This document shows positions 32,274 to 45,709 of a stretch of DNA of 64,000 nt, piece by piece. Where the stretch lies: positions 73,277,727 to 73,341,726 of the forward strand of contig OY776119.1 of the NCBI GenBank assembly GCA_963675135.1, written 5' to 3'. The notes beneath the pieces are model-generated. The model did no database searches. It saw nothing but the letters and a program-made list of their open reading frames with translations, and was not told where the DNA came from. Within the stretch, counting starts at the first letter, position 1. The number at the start of each line of letters is the position of its first letter. Position numbers and translations under genes: made by a program. The stretch comes from Galeopsis tetrahit. Lineage: Eukaryota > Streptophyta > Magnoliopsida > Lamiales > Lamiaceae.

Positions 32274-32962
32274 AAAATGTGTCGATAAAAGAGAAAGAGA
32301 CCTGCTACAGATCAAACCTGCGAACTGCCATCAAGGAGGTTACGAGTGTGGTTTTCACTGAAAGGCATTTGACAGAGATAAAACGGACCCCATTCTGGCT
32401 GATGTTCGAAGCGATATACAGTAGAGGGGACGAGGGTATGATGAAGCGTTGCCACAAGTACGAAGGGGATATCTGCCAGATCCTGCGTCAATTTGAATTT
32501 GACAGTGAATGTTTTGTGATTGGTGGGGAACGTGTGCCTTTATTAAACCGAGATGCACAGCTCATATTTGGAATATGCGGGGGGTCTGATGTAGTGAGCT
32601 TGAAACTTGAAGACTACACTGTACCATGCTGGGTTAAACGTTGCTTCGAGGCAGAGTATGCTTCCAACAATGGGGTATTTCCCCTTCTTAAGACGCTTCT
32701 GTATGAGCGAATAAAAACCACATTGACCTTTACCAGTGAGGAGTCGTATCGTTACGTGGCTAGGCTGGTGCATTGTTACCTGTTAGCAGTAGTGTTATCT
32801 CCTTATCAGAGTGGAGCATGTCCAATGTTTTTAACGACATACGTTGAGAATTTGGCTGATGTATGTCGTTATGACTGGAGCGCGTTTGTGGTCGACTTTC
32901 TAAAGAAACAAATGAAGTCCAGTAAGCAGTTGAAGGCTGGTGGATGTGCGATTATCCTGCCT
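32274..32962 (+). other. Exon 6 of the Ulp1-like gene: N-terminal domain
   Basis: The exon follows TCGTTGCAG and ends CCT/GTAAGC, with 229 complete codons (phase 1 in, phase 0 out). It encodes a compact region with RTPFWLMFEAI, FDSECFVIGGERVPL, QLIFGICGG and YVARLVHCYLLAVVLSP. It resembles the DUF1985-type domain found upstream of Ulp1 catalytic domains in plant transposon-associated proteins, by recalled pattern (F.IGG....L....LI.G...G). Next in frame is the exon at 47442. Confidence 0.65.
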
Positions 32963-32996
32963 GTAAGCGTTTTAAAATTCGTTTGTGTTGCATATC

Positions 32997-33125
32997 CATA
33001 ATATTTGTGTTTATATGACTAACATTTTCTGTATCTTCATGATTGAATTGAAATGCTTCTTTGTTGTATTATATAGACTATTGGAGTACTATGGATAATT
33101 ATTTTGTGTTGCATATCCATGATAG
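32997..33125 (+). repeat. 129-bp intronic direct repeat, copy 1
   Basis: From CATAATATTTGTGTTTATAT to CATATCCATGATAG, matching 47232-47361 with about four differences. It also contains the word TGTGTTGCATATCCAT, which occurs again just upstream (32983-32998). Confidence 0.85.
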
Positions 33126-33856
33126 GACACTGATTAGATAAGATTTAAAAATATTTTTTATTTTAAACTTTAAAGCTAATATATCAACTTGCAACCATAA
33201 TAATCAGTTAATTGTTTATAAATGCATTTAGAAAACGTCATCATAAGCCCTGTGCCTTGAAGTTTTAAGTTGTATTCTAATAATATTGTTCTCATGTTAG
33301 ACTTTACTTCCAACAATTTTCTGTGTCTTAATTCTCGTTTATAACATTGTGTATGTTGAGCCCATGCTTTTGCTTATTTAATAACCTAGTAGAATAGTCT
33401 TTGTCCCTCAATTTTTTAGTGAAAATATGGCAGATTTCTTGTGTTTTAGTGAAAATGTTTATATTTTCACTTGAATAAAGGATGCAAATGCAATATGGAG
33501 TTTTGGGATATCATATTCAATAATATATTGAACAATAGATGGATAAGATGGCTGGGTTTTTTTTTCCCTCTTATTTTTATGTTTTCACAAATGTGACACT
33601 TTCTTTTTCTTGTTAAATGCTGGAAGGACGACCAGTTCGTCCTAATCCAATTTTAATGAATGGTTAACCACAGGAAGGTAAGATATTACTGAAATGGTGA
33701 AAATGAATATGAGAGCACCCATTAATCTATTCTTCGAAAATGGTACTTCACAAAACATGTACTCCAGTATTTAGTAAAATCAGCTGAAACCATCATAGTC
33801 AGACAAGTTATGAGTCTTATGGCACAAGACCCACAATATCTCTAATTTTACCCATC
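33126..33856. other. Intron sequence left of element 1
   Basis: AT-rich, no gene or transposon end recognised. It ends at the target duplication of element 1. Confidence 0.5.
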
Positions 33857-33861
33857 ACAGT
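33857..33861 (+). repeat. Element 1 target-site duplication, left
   Basis: ACAGT immediately before the LTR, and again at 47012-47016. Confidence 0.9.
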
Positions 33862-35163
33862 TGTAGGTCCCTAAGTTGAGTTAATATCGAGGGAAGCTAA
33901 AGAAAATGTCTAGAGGGGGGTGAATAGACTTTTCTAAAATCTTTCGATATATCAGAATTACAATGTGCGGAATACGAAATTATCAATGAGCCCAATTAAA
34001 GTTTATACTCAACTTAATTCGAGAACTCTGTTTTATGTATACTCAGCTAGTCTAGTTCAGTTATGTAATTCAATTAACTAAACAATTAATCAATTAAACA
34101 ACAAACAAAACAGTAAAGTAAATCAAACACGAGATTTATAGTGGTTCGACAACTTGTCTACATCCACTCTCACAAACCCAGTTGTGATGTTTCCACTAAA
34201 CTCTTCCGATCGAGTACAAGTGTATGTTCCTGTCTTTAAAGTCTCAAGAAGAAGACTTTAGATCTTCAACAGACTATACCTCCAGATATGTCTACGATCT
34301 AACTAGAAATTTTACAAGTATCTAGCATCTTGAAAAATAACAAAACAAAACTAAAAACTTCTCTGATCTTCAGTAGTAGCCTTCTTGATTCTTCACTTGT
34401 CTTCTGGCTTCTATCTGAACTTCAATCAACTCTGAGAGTAAACTTCGAATATATCTTTACTTCGAGTATGTAGATTTTCAGTGTATCAGTTGTCTTCAAA
34501 TGATTACCATCATGAAGTATTTATAAACTTCTGAAATCAAGAACTAATCAGTTGTAACCAACTCTTCTTGATAACTACCTTCAACTGAATCTTCTTATCC
34601 ATATACGCGTTTCTTGTTGTGTATTAGTTATTCCATAACTAACTTTTATATCTTTATCTTTTCACGCGCTTCTAACTAACTATCTTCACGTTGACTTGTC
34701 TTGAGTAGACTTGTATGTACTTGTCTTGTCTTGTAGTCCTCCTGTCTTGAGTAGTAGACTTTAACTCTTCTTGTCCGGTCTTCCTTGTTCAATCAGTAGA
34801 CTATACTAAACCTATCAAGACTATTACATTACTTTAAGCTTTCATAATACAAGCTTAGTCAACTTATAAACTATACAATAAAACTAATCTATTACATATA
34901 AAAACATCATGAGCTCTATACAACATTTAAATAGCTCAGTAACAAACTTAAACAAATACTGTAAACACATATGAAGTACTTATAAACTGTACTTATCTTT
35001 TCATGTGAACTTATGTGAACTCTACTGGTCTTGTACAAGATGACTTAACTCAACTAGACTAGATCAGTCAACACTTAGAAAATATTCATACTACTTTTGG
35101 CTTTATCAAAACTTCATCTTTTATTCATCATTTAGGACTTGTTCTAGGATTCATATCCCAACA
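33862..35163 (-). repeat. Element 1 3' LTR
   Basis: 1302 bp, TG...CA ends (TGTTGGGATATG start and CTACA end in element sense). Differences from the other LTR by eye are at AAAGTCTC/AAATTCTC, CTCTTCTT/CTTTTCTT, GTCCGG/GTCTGG and TTTGGC/TTTGCC. A TATTTATA (minus-strand TATAAATA) at 34518-34525 is the likely promoter TATA box. Confidence 0.92.
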
Positions 35164-35177
35164 ATTTCCCCCTTTTT
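35164..35177 (-). other. Element 1 polypurine tract
   Basis: AAAAAGGGGGAAAT directly precedes the 3' LTR in element sense. It is the plus-strand primer site for reverse transcription. Confidence 0.85.
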
Positions 35178-35364
35178 GATGAAGCCAAAACTACTAGAAC
35201 CTTTTCTCATAAGTAGACTAGTTAAGTAGTTACCTTGTCTTTTAACATCAAATAGTACTTATCTTTCATTCATTCAAAACTAGATCAGTAGATTACACAT
35301 ACTTTGAATAACAAAAAAAACTAAGTATCAGACCAAAAAAAACCAATCTTCAAACAAACAAAAA

Positions 35365-36964
35365 CTAATCTGAAAGAGTACCTCCTTCTGGATTTGGAAC
35401 GCAGAATGCATCAAGGAGTCTCTTGTGAATTAGACAGATATGGTCTTCATCTTCAATCTTCTCTTTATCTAGCAGCTCTTCTTCGAATTTCTTGATCTGG
35501 TTATGATCAACTCTTTTACCTGAGCTGGTCATGGGACATTTCCATTCAGGAAATTCAGGAACAAGAATGTTGAAGTTAGCACCACCAGAAATCCTCAAGA
35601 TTAGATGCCACAACTTCCTGTGTTGTCCTTCCATGAACCTGTCAAATAAAGAATACAGTTCATCTTGACTTTCAGCATCACCATAATTCCTTATTATCCA
35701 ATGATCAAGTTCCCATTGACTCTTCACTTCAATCCATTCAGCTCTATGCTCATTATCTATGAAGTGATCAATGAACTTGTCTTCCATTTTGTCTTCATCA
35801 GCTTTCAACTTCTGCAGCCTTTCAATATGCTTAGTAATCTTCTTTTTGCTTGCATAATGAATCTCATCATCAGTAATTCTTTGTTTCTTCTCAACTGTAA
35901 CAGTAGCAGTAGGCTCTTCAATATCCAGCTTTCTCTTAACTCGTCTGGTCTGAATCTCTGCTTCAGGTGACGCAACAGCTTTGCCTTTATCTAATCTCTT
36001 CTGCTTTTCTGTCTCAGCATGCTCTAGATCTGCCTTCTTCACTAATCTGCCTCTTTTAGGCCTTCTTAGTTCTTCAATCGCAGTAGCAGCAACTTTCATC
36101 TCAGGTTCAGCACTAGCAGATTTCACAACTGCAACTTCAACTCTCTCAGGTTCAGCACTAGCAGATTTCACAACTGCAACTTCAACTCTACATGTCTCTT
36201 CCCCCTTTTTGGCTTCATCACTTGCCTTAAGAGTGAAAAGAGAAGTAAAGAGAGTCATCTCTTCTTTCAAAGCTTCCTTCATGGCTTCAGCAGCTGACTC
36301 AATGTGCATCTGATGTGATTTCTCATGGCTCATCTTGTCTAATCTATCAGTAACCAGTTCCAACTTCCTTGTACATGAAACTAGTTCATCTTTTAAATGA
36401 GTAGCCGTCTGACGAAGAAGAGTATTCTGTGTAGTTAACTCATTTAGAACATCCCGAGAACGCACCAATTGATCTTGTGCTTCCCGTCTCTGTTCATCAG
36501 CAATAGCAACTTTAACTCTGTAAAGTCTCTCCATTTTGCTTGACTCTTCAGCTAGTGATCGAGCAAACGAGATTGACCTCTTTTCTGAAAAATCAACCTG
36601 TTTCTTCAGAAAGTCTTCAAATTGAGCAAACATCTCTTCTCGGAAAGTTGAGTCCATCTTGTTGACTTCACCAACAAATAAGTCTCTGGATGTGTCAACA
36701 AGTGACTGATTTTGTTCAACTAGCACATCCTTCATTTTCAAGTTTAAGAACTGGTCTATGGCAGTATGAACAACACTTCTTAGATCCGTCTTTAATTCAT
36801 CCAGAAACCTTTCTGGAACAACTTGAGTAGAAATGGGAGTTCCAACAACTTCATCATCAAAGGCTTTGATCTCATCCTCATCAAACATCTCAGCATCCAG
36901 GAACTCATCATCTTCTTTACCAAGCAAGAGTGAGTCGACTTCATCTTCATCACTTGCAATCTCG
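35365..36964 (-). pseudogene. Element 1 aORF, C-terminal part
   Basis: The frame opens after a frame change at about 36965-36970 and runs some 530 codons to TAG at 35365. It contains long heptad-like helices (ELKTDLRSVVHTAIDQFLNL, SSKMERLYRVKVAIADEQRR), a basic patch RRPKRGRLVKKADLE that could be a nuclear signal, and a conserved C-terminal block (ADEDKMEDKFIDHF, WELDHWIIRNYGD, NFNILVPEFPEWKCPMTSS). Element 2 has the same region in one frame with the N-terminal part, so the split here is a lesion. Element 1 also lacks a stretch of about 70-100 residues present in element 2. No membrane segment is seen. Function unknown. Confidence 0.7.
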
Positions 36965-36965
36965 T

Positions 36966-38798
36966 CTATACTGCCATCTCAGCTACTTCCGGCTTGATCT
37001 CGTCTTCCACCAGATCAGTCTGGGTTCCGACGTCAAATGCGAACACATCCTCAATGACACCATCCGGAATATTCAGCAACTTTTTGACTAAATCAACCAA
37101 GGCTTTGCGAGGGAATAGCTCGGAGTGATCCTTAACTCCACTATTTTCTTTCTGTTCCATCTCCCAATCCATAAAGTTGGAGATTCCGCCCTTGCCTTGA
37201 ATGACTTCAAAAAGATCATCCGTAGAAGACTTCTTCAACGCGAACCATGTGCAAATCCTGACTAGCTTCTCAAACTGTTCAGAAGTTGTGTCGATGTCAA
37301 GAGTCGAGAGCGTCTTCTGCAGATTTCTTGAAACTCGAGCACGAATCCTCTTCTCTCGCAGACACATCGGATAATATACCAGGGATTCAAATCTAACAGC
37401 AGACGGGTCCTGAGTAGATGGGGTCTCTAACTCAGCTGTTGCAGTGGCAACTGGCGTCTTGTCTGAAGTAGATGGGTTGAAGGGTTCACCATATTCTGGT
37501 GAGGGAGAGGGAGTAAAGGCAGTGGTCTCTATGGGCTTTGATGTGGCTAGGTCAGGTATGACAACTGTAAGAGTATCAGTTGTATCTTGTCTGGGAGTGA
37601 TTTGGGGATGACTGGCTCTAAGCGGTAATGCCGCCAGTACATGTGAAGTTGAGGATAAAGGACGAGGCCTAGATCGATGTGATCTAGCCTTGGTTCGAAC
37701 AGTAGAGAGAGAGAGAGAAGGAATTGACAAATTTTGTGAAGAGGTACCAACCTGGTGACTCGTCTCTTCTGGTGGAGGTGGGGTTCCAACTCTCACAAGA
37801 GTATACCTCTCAGGAACTTGGTCACTCGACTCCTTCTCGTGTAGCGACTCTTCATCTGATTGAGTCTTTTCCGAGTCGTCTGCACTGGACTCTGCTTCCT
37901 CAGACCCAGCTTGTGAAGAACTCTCTGAATCCGCGTACGGCAACACTTCAGATTCATCAAATTGAACGTGCCTAGGAGCAGCTGGCCTTACAGCAGCTTG
38001 CTTCTTCAGTGCCTCTTTCTTTAAGTAGAACTTAAGAGGATGAAATGGCTTTCCCTTGCTCCAAGTAGTCTTGTTGGGCATCAAAAGTGGGAGTAAGATG
38101 CTCAGCTTGTTACCATATCCAACTGCTTGAGACACTACCCAGTTCCGAGTATCAACATCCACCCTAACACTTCTTTCGAAGTGCATCATCCTGTCAGCTA
38201 TCAACTTGAACCAATTACCCTCAGTGATTCCATCATAGATGGCTGCCATAATCCTTGTTTTGACTTGGGTAACTGAGTCATGAGACCCAGTGGCACATAG
38301 AAGCATCTTGCTTGATATGTCCAGTAGAGTGCGATATTTTTCCAATAGTTCACCCTTCTTGGCTGTAATAGCTTTACCATCCGGATTCAACCTCATTTTC
38401 TTTCCACAGAAAATACTTAAATACCTCATCTCCTGTCCTTCAGCGTACTTTTCCACATCAATCGTTCCGATGGGCAACTTCAATCTTTCAAATAGAGCTT
38501 CACGAGTGATTTCCACTCGATTTGAACCGATAAATGATTCGATAACATCTCCCCTTCTGCTGGCGTTAGCATAGAATTCCAAAACTTCTTCCTCCAGAAC
38601 AACTTGAGGAAACGCCTCCAAGTAGGGTCTTAGACCGCATCTGGTACACTTGGTCAAGATTTCTGCATTTCCGACCGTATGATTTCCTTCGAAAAACAGA
38701 GATGGCTCAACATGCACCTTGTTGTCATTTATATATCTGCCTAGATCAAATGGTGCCTGAATGTTGGTGCTGACATCGAAGATAGATCGAATAGACAT
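36966..38798 (-). pseudogene. Element 1 aORF, N-terminal part
   Basis: Starts at ATG 38798 (MSIRSIFDVSTN) and stops at 36966. The first ~270 residues look globular and are conserved in element 2: FDLGRY(I)(N/S)DNKV, LTKCTRCGL (a CxxC pair), VVLEEEVLEFYAN, RYLSIFCGKK and GNKLSILLPLLMPNKT. Then follows a long Ser/Pro/Glu-rich linker and a second conserved block FESLVYYPMCLREKRIR, WFALKKS and GGISNFMDWEMEQKENSG. The pattern FYAN...(I)TRE....LKLP recalls the 'putative plant transposon protein' domain found in other plant retroelements, but I could not confirm it. No signal peptide or transmembrane segment, so an envelope-like role has no support. Confidence 0.7.
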
Positions 38799-39722
38799 GT
38801 TAAATGATTTGTAATGAACACGAAAGTAGATTATGCAGGAAATCACTGTTAGCAAGTAGTAGAGGAGTTATGAAACGTGAGGCAAGATGTGTACAAGTAT
38901 TGGGTTTTGTTTAAAAACTGAATTTTTGATCCAACGGTCAAGATCGAAGGATTAGATCCAACGGTTAAGACCTTTGGCATTCGGTTACAGAACCGAGACG
39001 AAAGTGTGTTTTGATTTTGTAAAAATTGAGATCCACCTCTCCTATTGGTAGAAAGAGGAGTGTACTCATCTGACCTAACATATTCATATTTTGCCGCGAA
39101 CTGAATGTGTACACCTCATTAACTGGGGGTGTATAAATCCAATTCTAGGATATTCAAATTTTAACACTGTCAAATTACTTTAACACCTTTAATTTGTTTC
39201 GAATAAACACAAACACATTTAAATCAAAGAAAAACTTAGCTTGTCTGTTCGAGTCCATCCAGAACAGATGAGTAGATCTAATCTTCATAAGGCGAGTAGA
39301 CTTAATTTCACAAGACGAGTAGTCTTATGAGTACTAGTCGAGTTCCCCCTTTAACTGTGCGTGTTTATTCTGAACGTCGAACAATTTTATGTACCTGTCT
39401 TATTTCGTGCGACAGATAGTTGAGTAGAATAATTAAGAATGAATATCAATTTAAGTCAATGATCAAGGTTCAAACAAGATGACTGTTACAAAACTAAAGA
39501 GTCAACATAAGGATCTTTAAGAAATCAAGGATTCCCCCTTAAATGTTTATTCCCTCAGTATTACCCTCAGCTTTACCAGCTTCCTCATCGGGTTGTTTGG
39601 TCAACTTGTCTGACCTTGTATACCTGTCTGTTGAGTGAGTAGATGAGTGCTCTGTGCCTTTTGTGGTAATTTGTCTATTTATCCTTTCTTCTTAAGACTG
39701 TACCTGTCTGGTTAGTACATCT
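38799..39722 (-). other. Element 1 spacer between pol and aORF
   Basis: Non-coding. It includes CGGTTAAGACCTTTGGCATT and CGGTTACAGAACCGAG, also present in element 2 (59050-59100), close upstream of the aORF start. It could hold an acceptor or promoter for aORF expression. Confidence 0.45.
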
Positions 39723-42700
39723 CTACATACTAGTAGGATCAAGATCAATTAGTCCTAGACTAATGCATAATTCATGAAATCGGGTCTCAGCTAATGGTTT
39801 TGTGAAAATATCAGCTCTTTGAAAATCAGTATGAATCTTTTCCATGCGAATATCCTTCTTTTCTACATGATCACGTATGAAATGGTGTTTAACATCGACA
39901 TGTTTACATCGTGTGTGCAGAACAGGATTTTGTGTAATGGCAATAGCACTATTACTATCACAGAATATAGGAACATTTGATTCACAAATATTATAATCTC
40001 TAAGCTGTTGAATAAGCCATAATAATTGACTACAACAACTACCAGCAGCCATGTACTCGGCTTCAGTAGTAGAGGTAGCAACACTTGTCTGCTTTTTCGA
40101 AAACCATGAAATGAGTTTTGTGCCTAAGAATTGACAAGAACCAGATGTAGATTTCCTATCTATTCTACAACCACCAAAATCAGAATCAGAGTAGCCACTT
40201 AGAGATAAATCATCATTTGAAGGATACCATATACCACGATTGATGGTTCCTTTCAAATATTTCAATATCCTTTTAGTGGTTTCCATATGACTCTCTTTTG
40301 GATTAGCTTGAAAACGAGCACATACACCAACAGAAAATGCAATATCAGGTCTACTAGCAGTCAAGTAGAGTAATGAACCAATAAGACCACGGTAATGAGT
40401 TTGATCAGTACATTTACCATTCTCGTCTGGATCCATCCTGTAAGTAGGTTGCATAGGTACTCCAGAAGATTTACATGTCTTAATACCATACTTGTCTAGT
40501 AGATTACGAGTATATTTTGCTTGATTTATGAAAATCCCTTCTGGGGTCTGTTTTACTTGAAGTCCAAGAAAGTAATTCATTTCACCCATCATAGACATCT
40601 CAAATTTACTTTGCATGAGTGTTGAAAAACTTTCACTCAGCTTTTTGTTAGGTGATCCAAAAATGATGTCATCTACGTAAATTTGGACGAGTAAAATGTC
40701 TTTCCCTTCTTGTCTTCTGAACAAGGTTCTATCTACCTTGCCCTTAGTAAAACCATTTTCTAATAGAAATTGAGAAAGAGTATCATACCAGGCTCTTGGA
40801 GCTTGCTTTAGTCCATATAAGGCCTTCTTTAATCTGTATACCTATTTACCTTTGACTTCGAAACCTGGGGGTTGTTCAACATACACTTCTTCCGCAAGAA
40901 TACCGTTAAGAAATGCACTTTTAACATCCATTTGATATACAGTAAATTTCATGTAAGCAGCATATGCAAGAAACAATCGAATGGCTTCTAGTCTAGCAAC
41001 AGGAGCATATGTTTCATCATAATCTATGCCTTCAGCTTGTGAATAGCCTTGAGCGACTAGTCTAGCCTTATTACGAACAACTACATCATTCTCATCTTTC
41101 TTATTCTTGAAAATCCATCGAGTGCCAACTACATTATGATGTTTCGGTCTATCGACAAGTTCCCAGACGTCGTTTCGAACAAACTGATTCAACTCGTCTT
41201 GCATAGCAATGATCCAATTACTATCAGCCAATGCCTCATTAATGGTTTTAGGCTCGATAGATGAGAGGAAACAACACCAGCAAAACAGAGATGGACTAGA
41301 TTGTTCTTGCGACTCAAAGAGTTGTCGTCTAGTCTTCACACCAACAGTAGAGTCACCAATAATATTTTCAGTATTATGTGCTGATTTCCATGTATTTCTA
41401 TTCTTAACTATAGTACTATCATCTATATCATGTACAGCATCATGCATGTCAACATCATTATCATCAGAAGATTTAATAGGAGTAGACGAGTCGACTAGTT
41501 TAGGCATGTCAACTGGTCTAGTAGAGTTACCTTGAGCACTTACCTTCTTCTGGTCATCTGACTCGAGAGCTTTCATGAATGGATTGTATGCTTGAACGGA
41601 TTCATATATCTCTGAATCTTTGTCAGATTCGATAGTTAGCTCAGTAACTTTCTCACTGATCTTGTTGGCAGACGTGTCCTGTTGAGATTCTTCGAAAACC
41701 ACATGTGGTGTTTCTTCCACACAAAGGGTTGAGTAGTTGAATACTCTAAATGCTTTGCTAGTCGAGGAGTATCCTAAGAATATCCCCTCGTCTGCTTTAG
41801 CATCAAATGCATTCAACTTGCTTTTCCCATTGTTATGGATGAAACACTTACATCCAAATATATGAAAATATGAAACTCTGGGTTTTCTAACTTTCCATAC
41901 CTCATAGGGTGTCTTACCTAGTGCTTTATTGATAGCACTTCTGTTTTGTGAGTGGCATGCAGTATTGATAGCTTCTGCCCAAAACTTCTGAGGCGTATTA
42001 TACTCTGTCAGCATGGTCCTGCAGGCCTCCTTAAGAGTTCTGTTCCTTCGCTCTGCTACTCCATTTTGTTGTGGTGTCCTTGCTGCACTAGTAAGGTGCT
42101 GGATGCCACGCTTAGAACAAAAATCTTTAATATAGCAGTTAATGAATTCAGTACCCTTGTCACTACGGATCTTGACAATTGACTGATTCTTCTCAACCTG
42201 TAACTTCTTCAACAGATCAGGCAAAAGTGTTTGTGTATCACTCTTCTTGTGTAAGAAGACTACCCAAGTGAACTTAGAATAGTCGTCTACCACAACAAGT
42301 GTGTACCTTCTACCGTTCAAAGATGGAGGAGTTATTGGGCCATGTAAGTCCATATGTAGAAGTTCAAGAACTCTACTAGTTGAGAGGGATGGAATAGATT
42401 TAAAAGAACCCTTTACCTGTTTACCTTTCTGACAGGACGTGCATACATGTGACTTGTAGTAGACTTCATTGGGAATACCTTCCACAAGGTAGTCTCTGGC
42501 TATCTTATTAAGAACCTTAAAGTTTAGATGACAGAGGCGTCTATGCCAGAGCCAGCCAAGTTCTTTCGGATTCCTAGTAAGTAGACAGGTATCCCTCGGA
42601 CAACTGTTCCAGTTCACTATGTACACACTTCCTTGTCTTATGCCGACCAGTAGGACTGTGTGTGTCCTTTTGTCAATGATTTCACATTTCCGACTCTTGA

Positions 42701-43004
42701 ACTGCACCTTGTATCCACGATCACAAAATTGTGAAACAGAGAGTAAATTGTATTTCAAGCCTTCAACATATGAGACGTCTTGAATTTCTATGTCTCCATT
42801 CCGAATGTAACCAAATCCTTTGGTAACAGCAGTGGAGCTATCACCAAATATCACTTTTGGTCCTTCTTGCTCATGGTAGCTTGATAAGAGAGTCTTGGTA
42901 CCAGTCATGTGGTGCGAACAGCCACTGTCTATGTACCAAGTTTCTCCTGTTGAGCCACCCTTCTTGTATAGATCGAGTCGACCCTGCAATAGATGATATT
43001 TCAT
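39723..43004 (-). pseudogene. Element 1 pol (PR-INT-RT-RNase H)
   Basis: From ATG at 43004. Protease: WYIDSGCSHHMTG (catalytic Asp at 42927-42929). Integrase: HHCC zinc finger (HRRLCHLN...CTSCQKGK) and DDE core (HMDLHGP, RSDKGTEF, PQQNGVAERRN). Reverse transcriptase: WIFKNKKDENDVVV to YVDDIIFGS. RNase H: SDSDFGG, TEAEYMAAG and DSNSAI; ends near DLDPTSM. One nonsense codon, CAG to TAG at 40842-40844 right after VEQPPGFEVKG, cuts the RT, and the frame is otherwise open on both sides. Element 2 is intact at that codon. Pol starts 20 bases after the gag stop in a different frame. Confidence 0.88.
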
Positions 43005-43024
43005 AATTTAGGTACCCTCCTTGT

Positions 43025-45510
43025 TTATTGGGGTCCTTGGGGGTTAGTCGAGTTCAATGGAATCCAAATGTACATTGGAGTCCTGAACAAGTTTGATCTT
43101 CTAAGCTTTCGACCATATTTGTTGCAAAATAAGACCTTGTTGTCCTTATCTGGCCTATCAGTCGAGTTCGGGTCTACTCTTTGGAGATAGCCTTTTGACT
43201 TAATCTCTACTTGAGCAGGCACTTGTCTATGATAGTCAGAGTAAGGTTTGTATGCATTAGGTCCATACGGTTTATAGACATGTTTAGGTCTTTCTTTTCC
43301 TTCGATATCATATGACAAAGGTGGAGGATATAGAACAGCTTGTGTACGATATTTTGGATCTTCCTGTCTAGGTCTAGACGAGTAGAGTTGAGACTGCCTT
43401 ATAAAAGGAGGTCTAGACTCTTGTCGTCTAGTCTGTACTTGTCTAGTACTCGTCTCCTCAGGATACCAATCCTCGTATCTGACCTGATTTGGTCGTCCAC
43501 GATTCCTAGTCCTTTGTTGACTTGTCTTAAACGAAACAGGCTTGTTGTTAACTTTCTGTTTACCTCCTTTGGTAATTGGAATGTTAACTCAAGCTTGTTT
43601 TGGTACAATACCTTTAGTTGGAGTGTCAATATCGTATATCATTGGTTCTTTTCCTTTATCATTAGTCAAAGAGCTTGGGATGAAAATAGTAGGGTTCTTA
43701 GGAACTAGAGTAGACGAGCTTGATGTCTCAGCACCTATGCCTGTCTTGTCAGCAGGAGCCCTATACCTATCCGACAATTCAAGATTAACCTTTGAAGAGT
43801 TAACCAGGTCAGTAAGTTTAAGGTCTAAAGTGACAACCTCGGTTTCTAAGAACTTATTACGTTCTTCAAGCTTTTTGAACTTGTTTTGTAAAACATTGAA
43901 TTCATGTTTCTCAGTAGCATGTGTCTTAAGTAGGTCTTGATACAACTTGTCTGTCAATGCACACTTGTCTTTGAGTTGTCTCAACTCTTCTTGCAAGCGT
44001 TCGGACTGTTATATTAGGATCTACTTTAGACTGGGCTTCCTTAAGATCAATGATTTCTTGTCTTAAGATGATGTTTTCGTCACTGACTTCAATGAATGCC
44101 TTGTTGGCAAGTAGGAGGTCGTCTTCAACTGCACTAGTAGAGTGCTGAAGACTACTCCCTACTTTGCTACTGGCAGTGTCACTTTCATCAGATTCTGATT
44201 CATCACAAGATTGAAAAGATGTAGCAGATGATACCTCTTGGTCGATTTTAGCCATGCAGCATAGACCATCATCTACTATGAAGGCTTCATCGTGATCTTG
44301 TTCAGACGGGTAGCTAGATGAGGATGATGGCAACTCGTCTGAGTTAGAGTCAGAGTCATCATTAGCCATCATTGCCTTCTTACCACGGTTGTATCTTCTT
44401 TCCCTTCGTGCTTTGCGTTCTTCTCGATCATCGGTACTCAGGTCTGGACATTCATATATGTAGTGACCTGGCTTCTCACAATTATAGCACAAGATATCAT
44501 TAGTAGCCTTTTTAATAGGAGAGTTGTTCCTTCGTTTATCACGTCTATCAGAACGAGTAATCTTCCTACCATCAGACTCTCTATCTTGTCTGTTACCTTT
44601 CGAGACTTCGTCTCTCCTTTCGGACGAATTTCGGTCTCGTCTGGTCTCAGACGAGTTCTTAGAAGCAGACCCTCTATGCTCTCTATAGAACTTCTTATAT
44701 CTTCCGAAACGTTTATTCAGCCTATCAAACTTTCTAACCATGAGGCTTACCTGATCCTTCAGACTAAGATCAGTATCTAACTCGTCTTTCACAGAAGTAG
44801 ACCTAGTTTTAGACTTAGACCTGTCTACTTTAGACGAACTAGCCTTAAAAGCAACGTTCTTAGACACAGCATGTTCTCTGTCACTGCTTACTATGGGTTC
44901 ATCTTCGTCTAGATCAAACTCATGGGCCTTTAGAGTTTGAAACATGGTTTCTGCTGTTCATACGTCTATATCTTGGGTATTCTTAACAAGCATTTTTACC
45001 ATTTTCCATCGACTATCAAGGCTTTTGAGAATCCTAAGATTGATTTCACGTGGAGTATAAGATTTACCAAGGACTTCCAAGTCATTCATGATTTTGGTAA
45101 AACGAGTATCCAACTGGTCTATTGTTTCACCAGCTTTCATATGAAATGATTCGAATCTTTGGACTGCAGTGGAAAGCTTGCTTTCTTTGATTAGGGATGT
45201 TCCTTCACAAATGATAGCTAAGCGATCCCACATTTCTTTGGCAGTTTTACATTTTAACACTTTTCCCAGATACTCGTTAGGAAGAGTGTGTAAGATGTAA
45301 TTTTTGGCCAAGCTATCCAAATTATTCTGTCTCATTTCTTCTGAGGTTAGTTCTGACCTTGGTTTCTTGACGAGTGTACCCACGGGTTGATTTGCGTCGA
45401 GGGCAGCAGTGTTTGGGATCATGGTCACTATCGGACCTTCAGTGATGACAGAGATCATAGTCTTGTACCTGGAACTTAGGTAACTTGTTAGCGCTGATCT
45501 CAAGAGACAT
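43025..45510 (-). pseudogene. Element 1 gag
   Basis: ATG at 45510 (MSLEISANKLPKFQVQDYD), end at 43025. It carries the copia Gag (UBN2-like) region, CYNCEKPGHYIYEC (CX2CX4HX4C zinc knuckle), coiled coils and a basic tail. Compared with element 2 it has a 53-base deletion at about 45457 that removes the conserved YWKLRMEA segment and shifts frame, TGG to TGA at 44958-44960, a 5-base deletion at about 44001-44005, and CGA to TGA at 43589-43591. At the codon where element 2 has its own stop (54584) element 1 has CGA, so the full Gag ends at 43025. No functional Gag can be made from this copy. Confidence 0.85.
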
Positions 45511-45695
45511 GATTTCAAGAAATAAGTGCTAAGTCGAGTTATGATCAAGAATAACAGATAAGTCTAGAACAGGGAGCACGAAACAGATATAACAAGAATA
45601 TTTGATCAAGAACACGTATACAAGAACAATCAAAGAACAAGACTTCACCCTAAGTCTTAAGTCGGTTATCAAGAAACAGCAGTTCGAAAACTACT

Positions 45696-45707
45696 GCTCT
45701 GATACCA
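45696..45707 (-). other. Element 1 primer binding site
   Basis: TGGTATCAGAGC on the minus strand, two bases inside the 5' LTR. It is complementary to the 3' end of initiator methionine tRNA, the standard plant copia primer. Confidence 0.9.
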
Positions 45708-45709
45708 CT

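Noticed and set aside
36940..36990. Programmed frameshift in element 1 aORF
   Set aside because: Element 2 keeps the corresponding region in one frame, and no slippery heptamer was noticed. A simple indel is more likely.
35365..38798. Envelope protein gene
   Set aside because: No signal peptide, no transmembrane segment and no fusion-peptide-like region can be seen. The name would rest only on position after pol.
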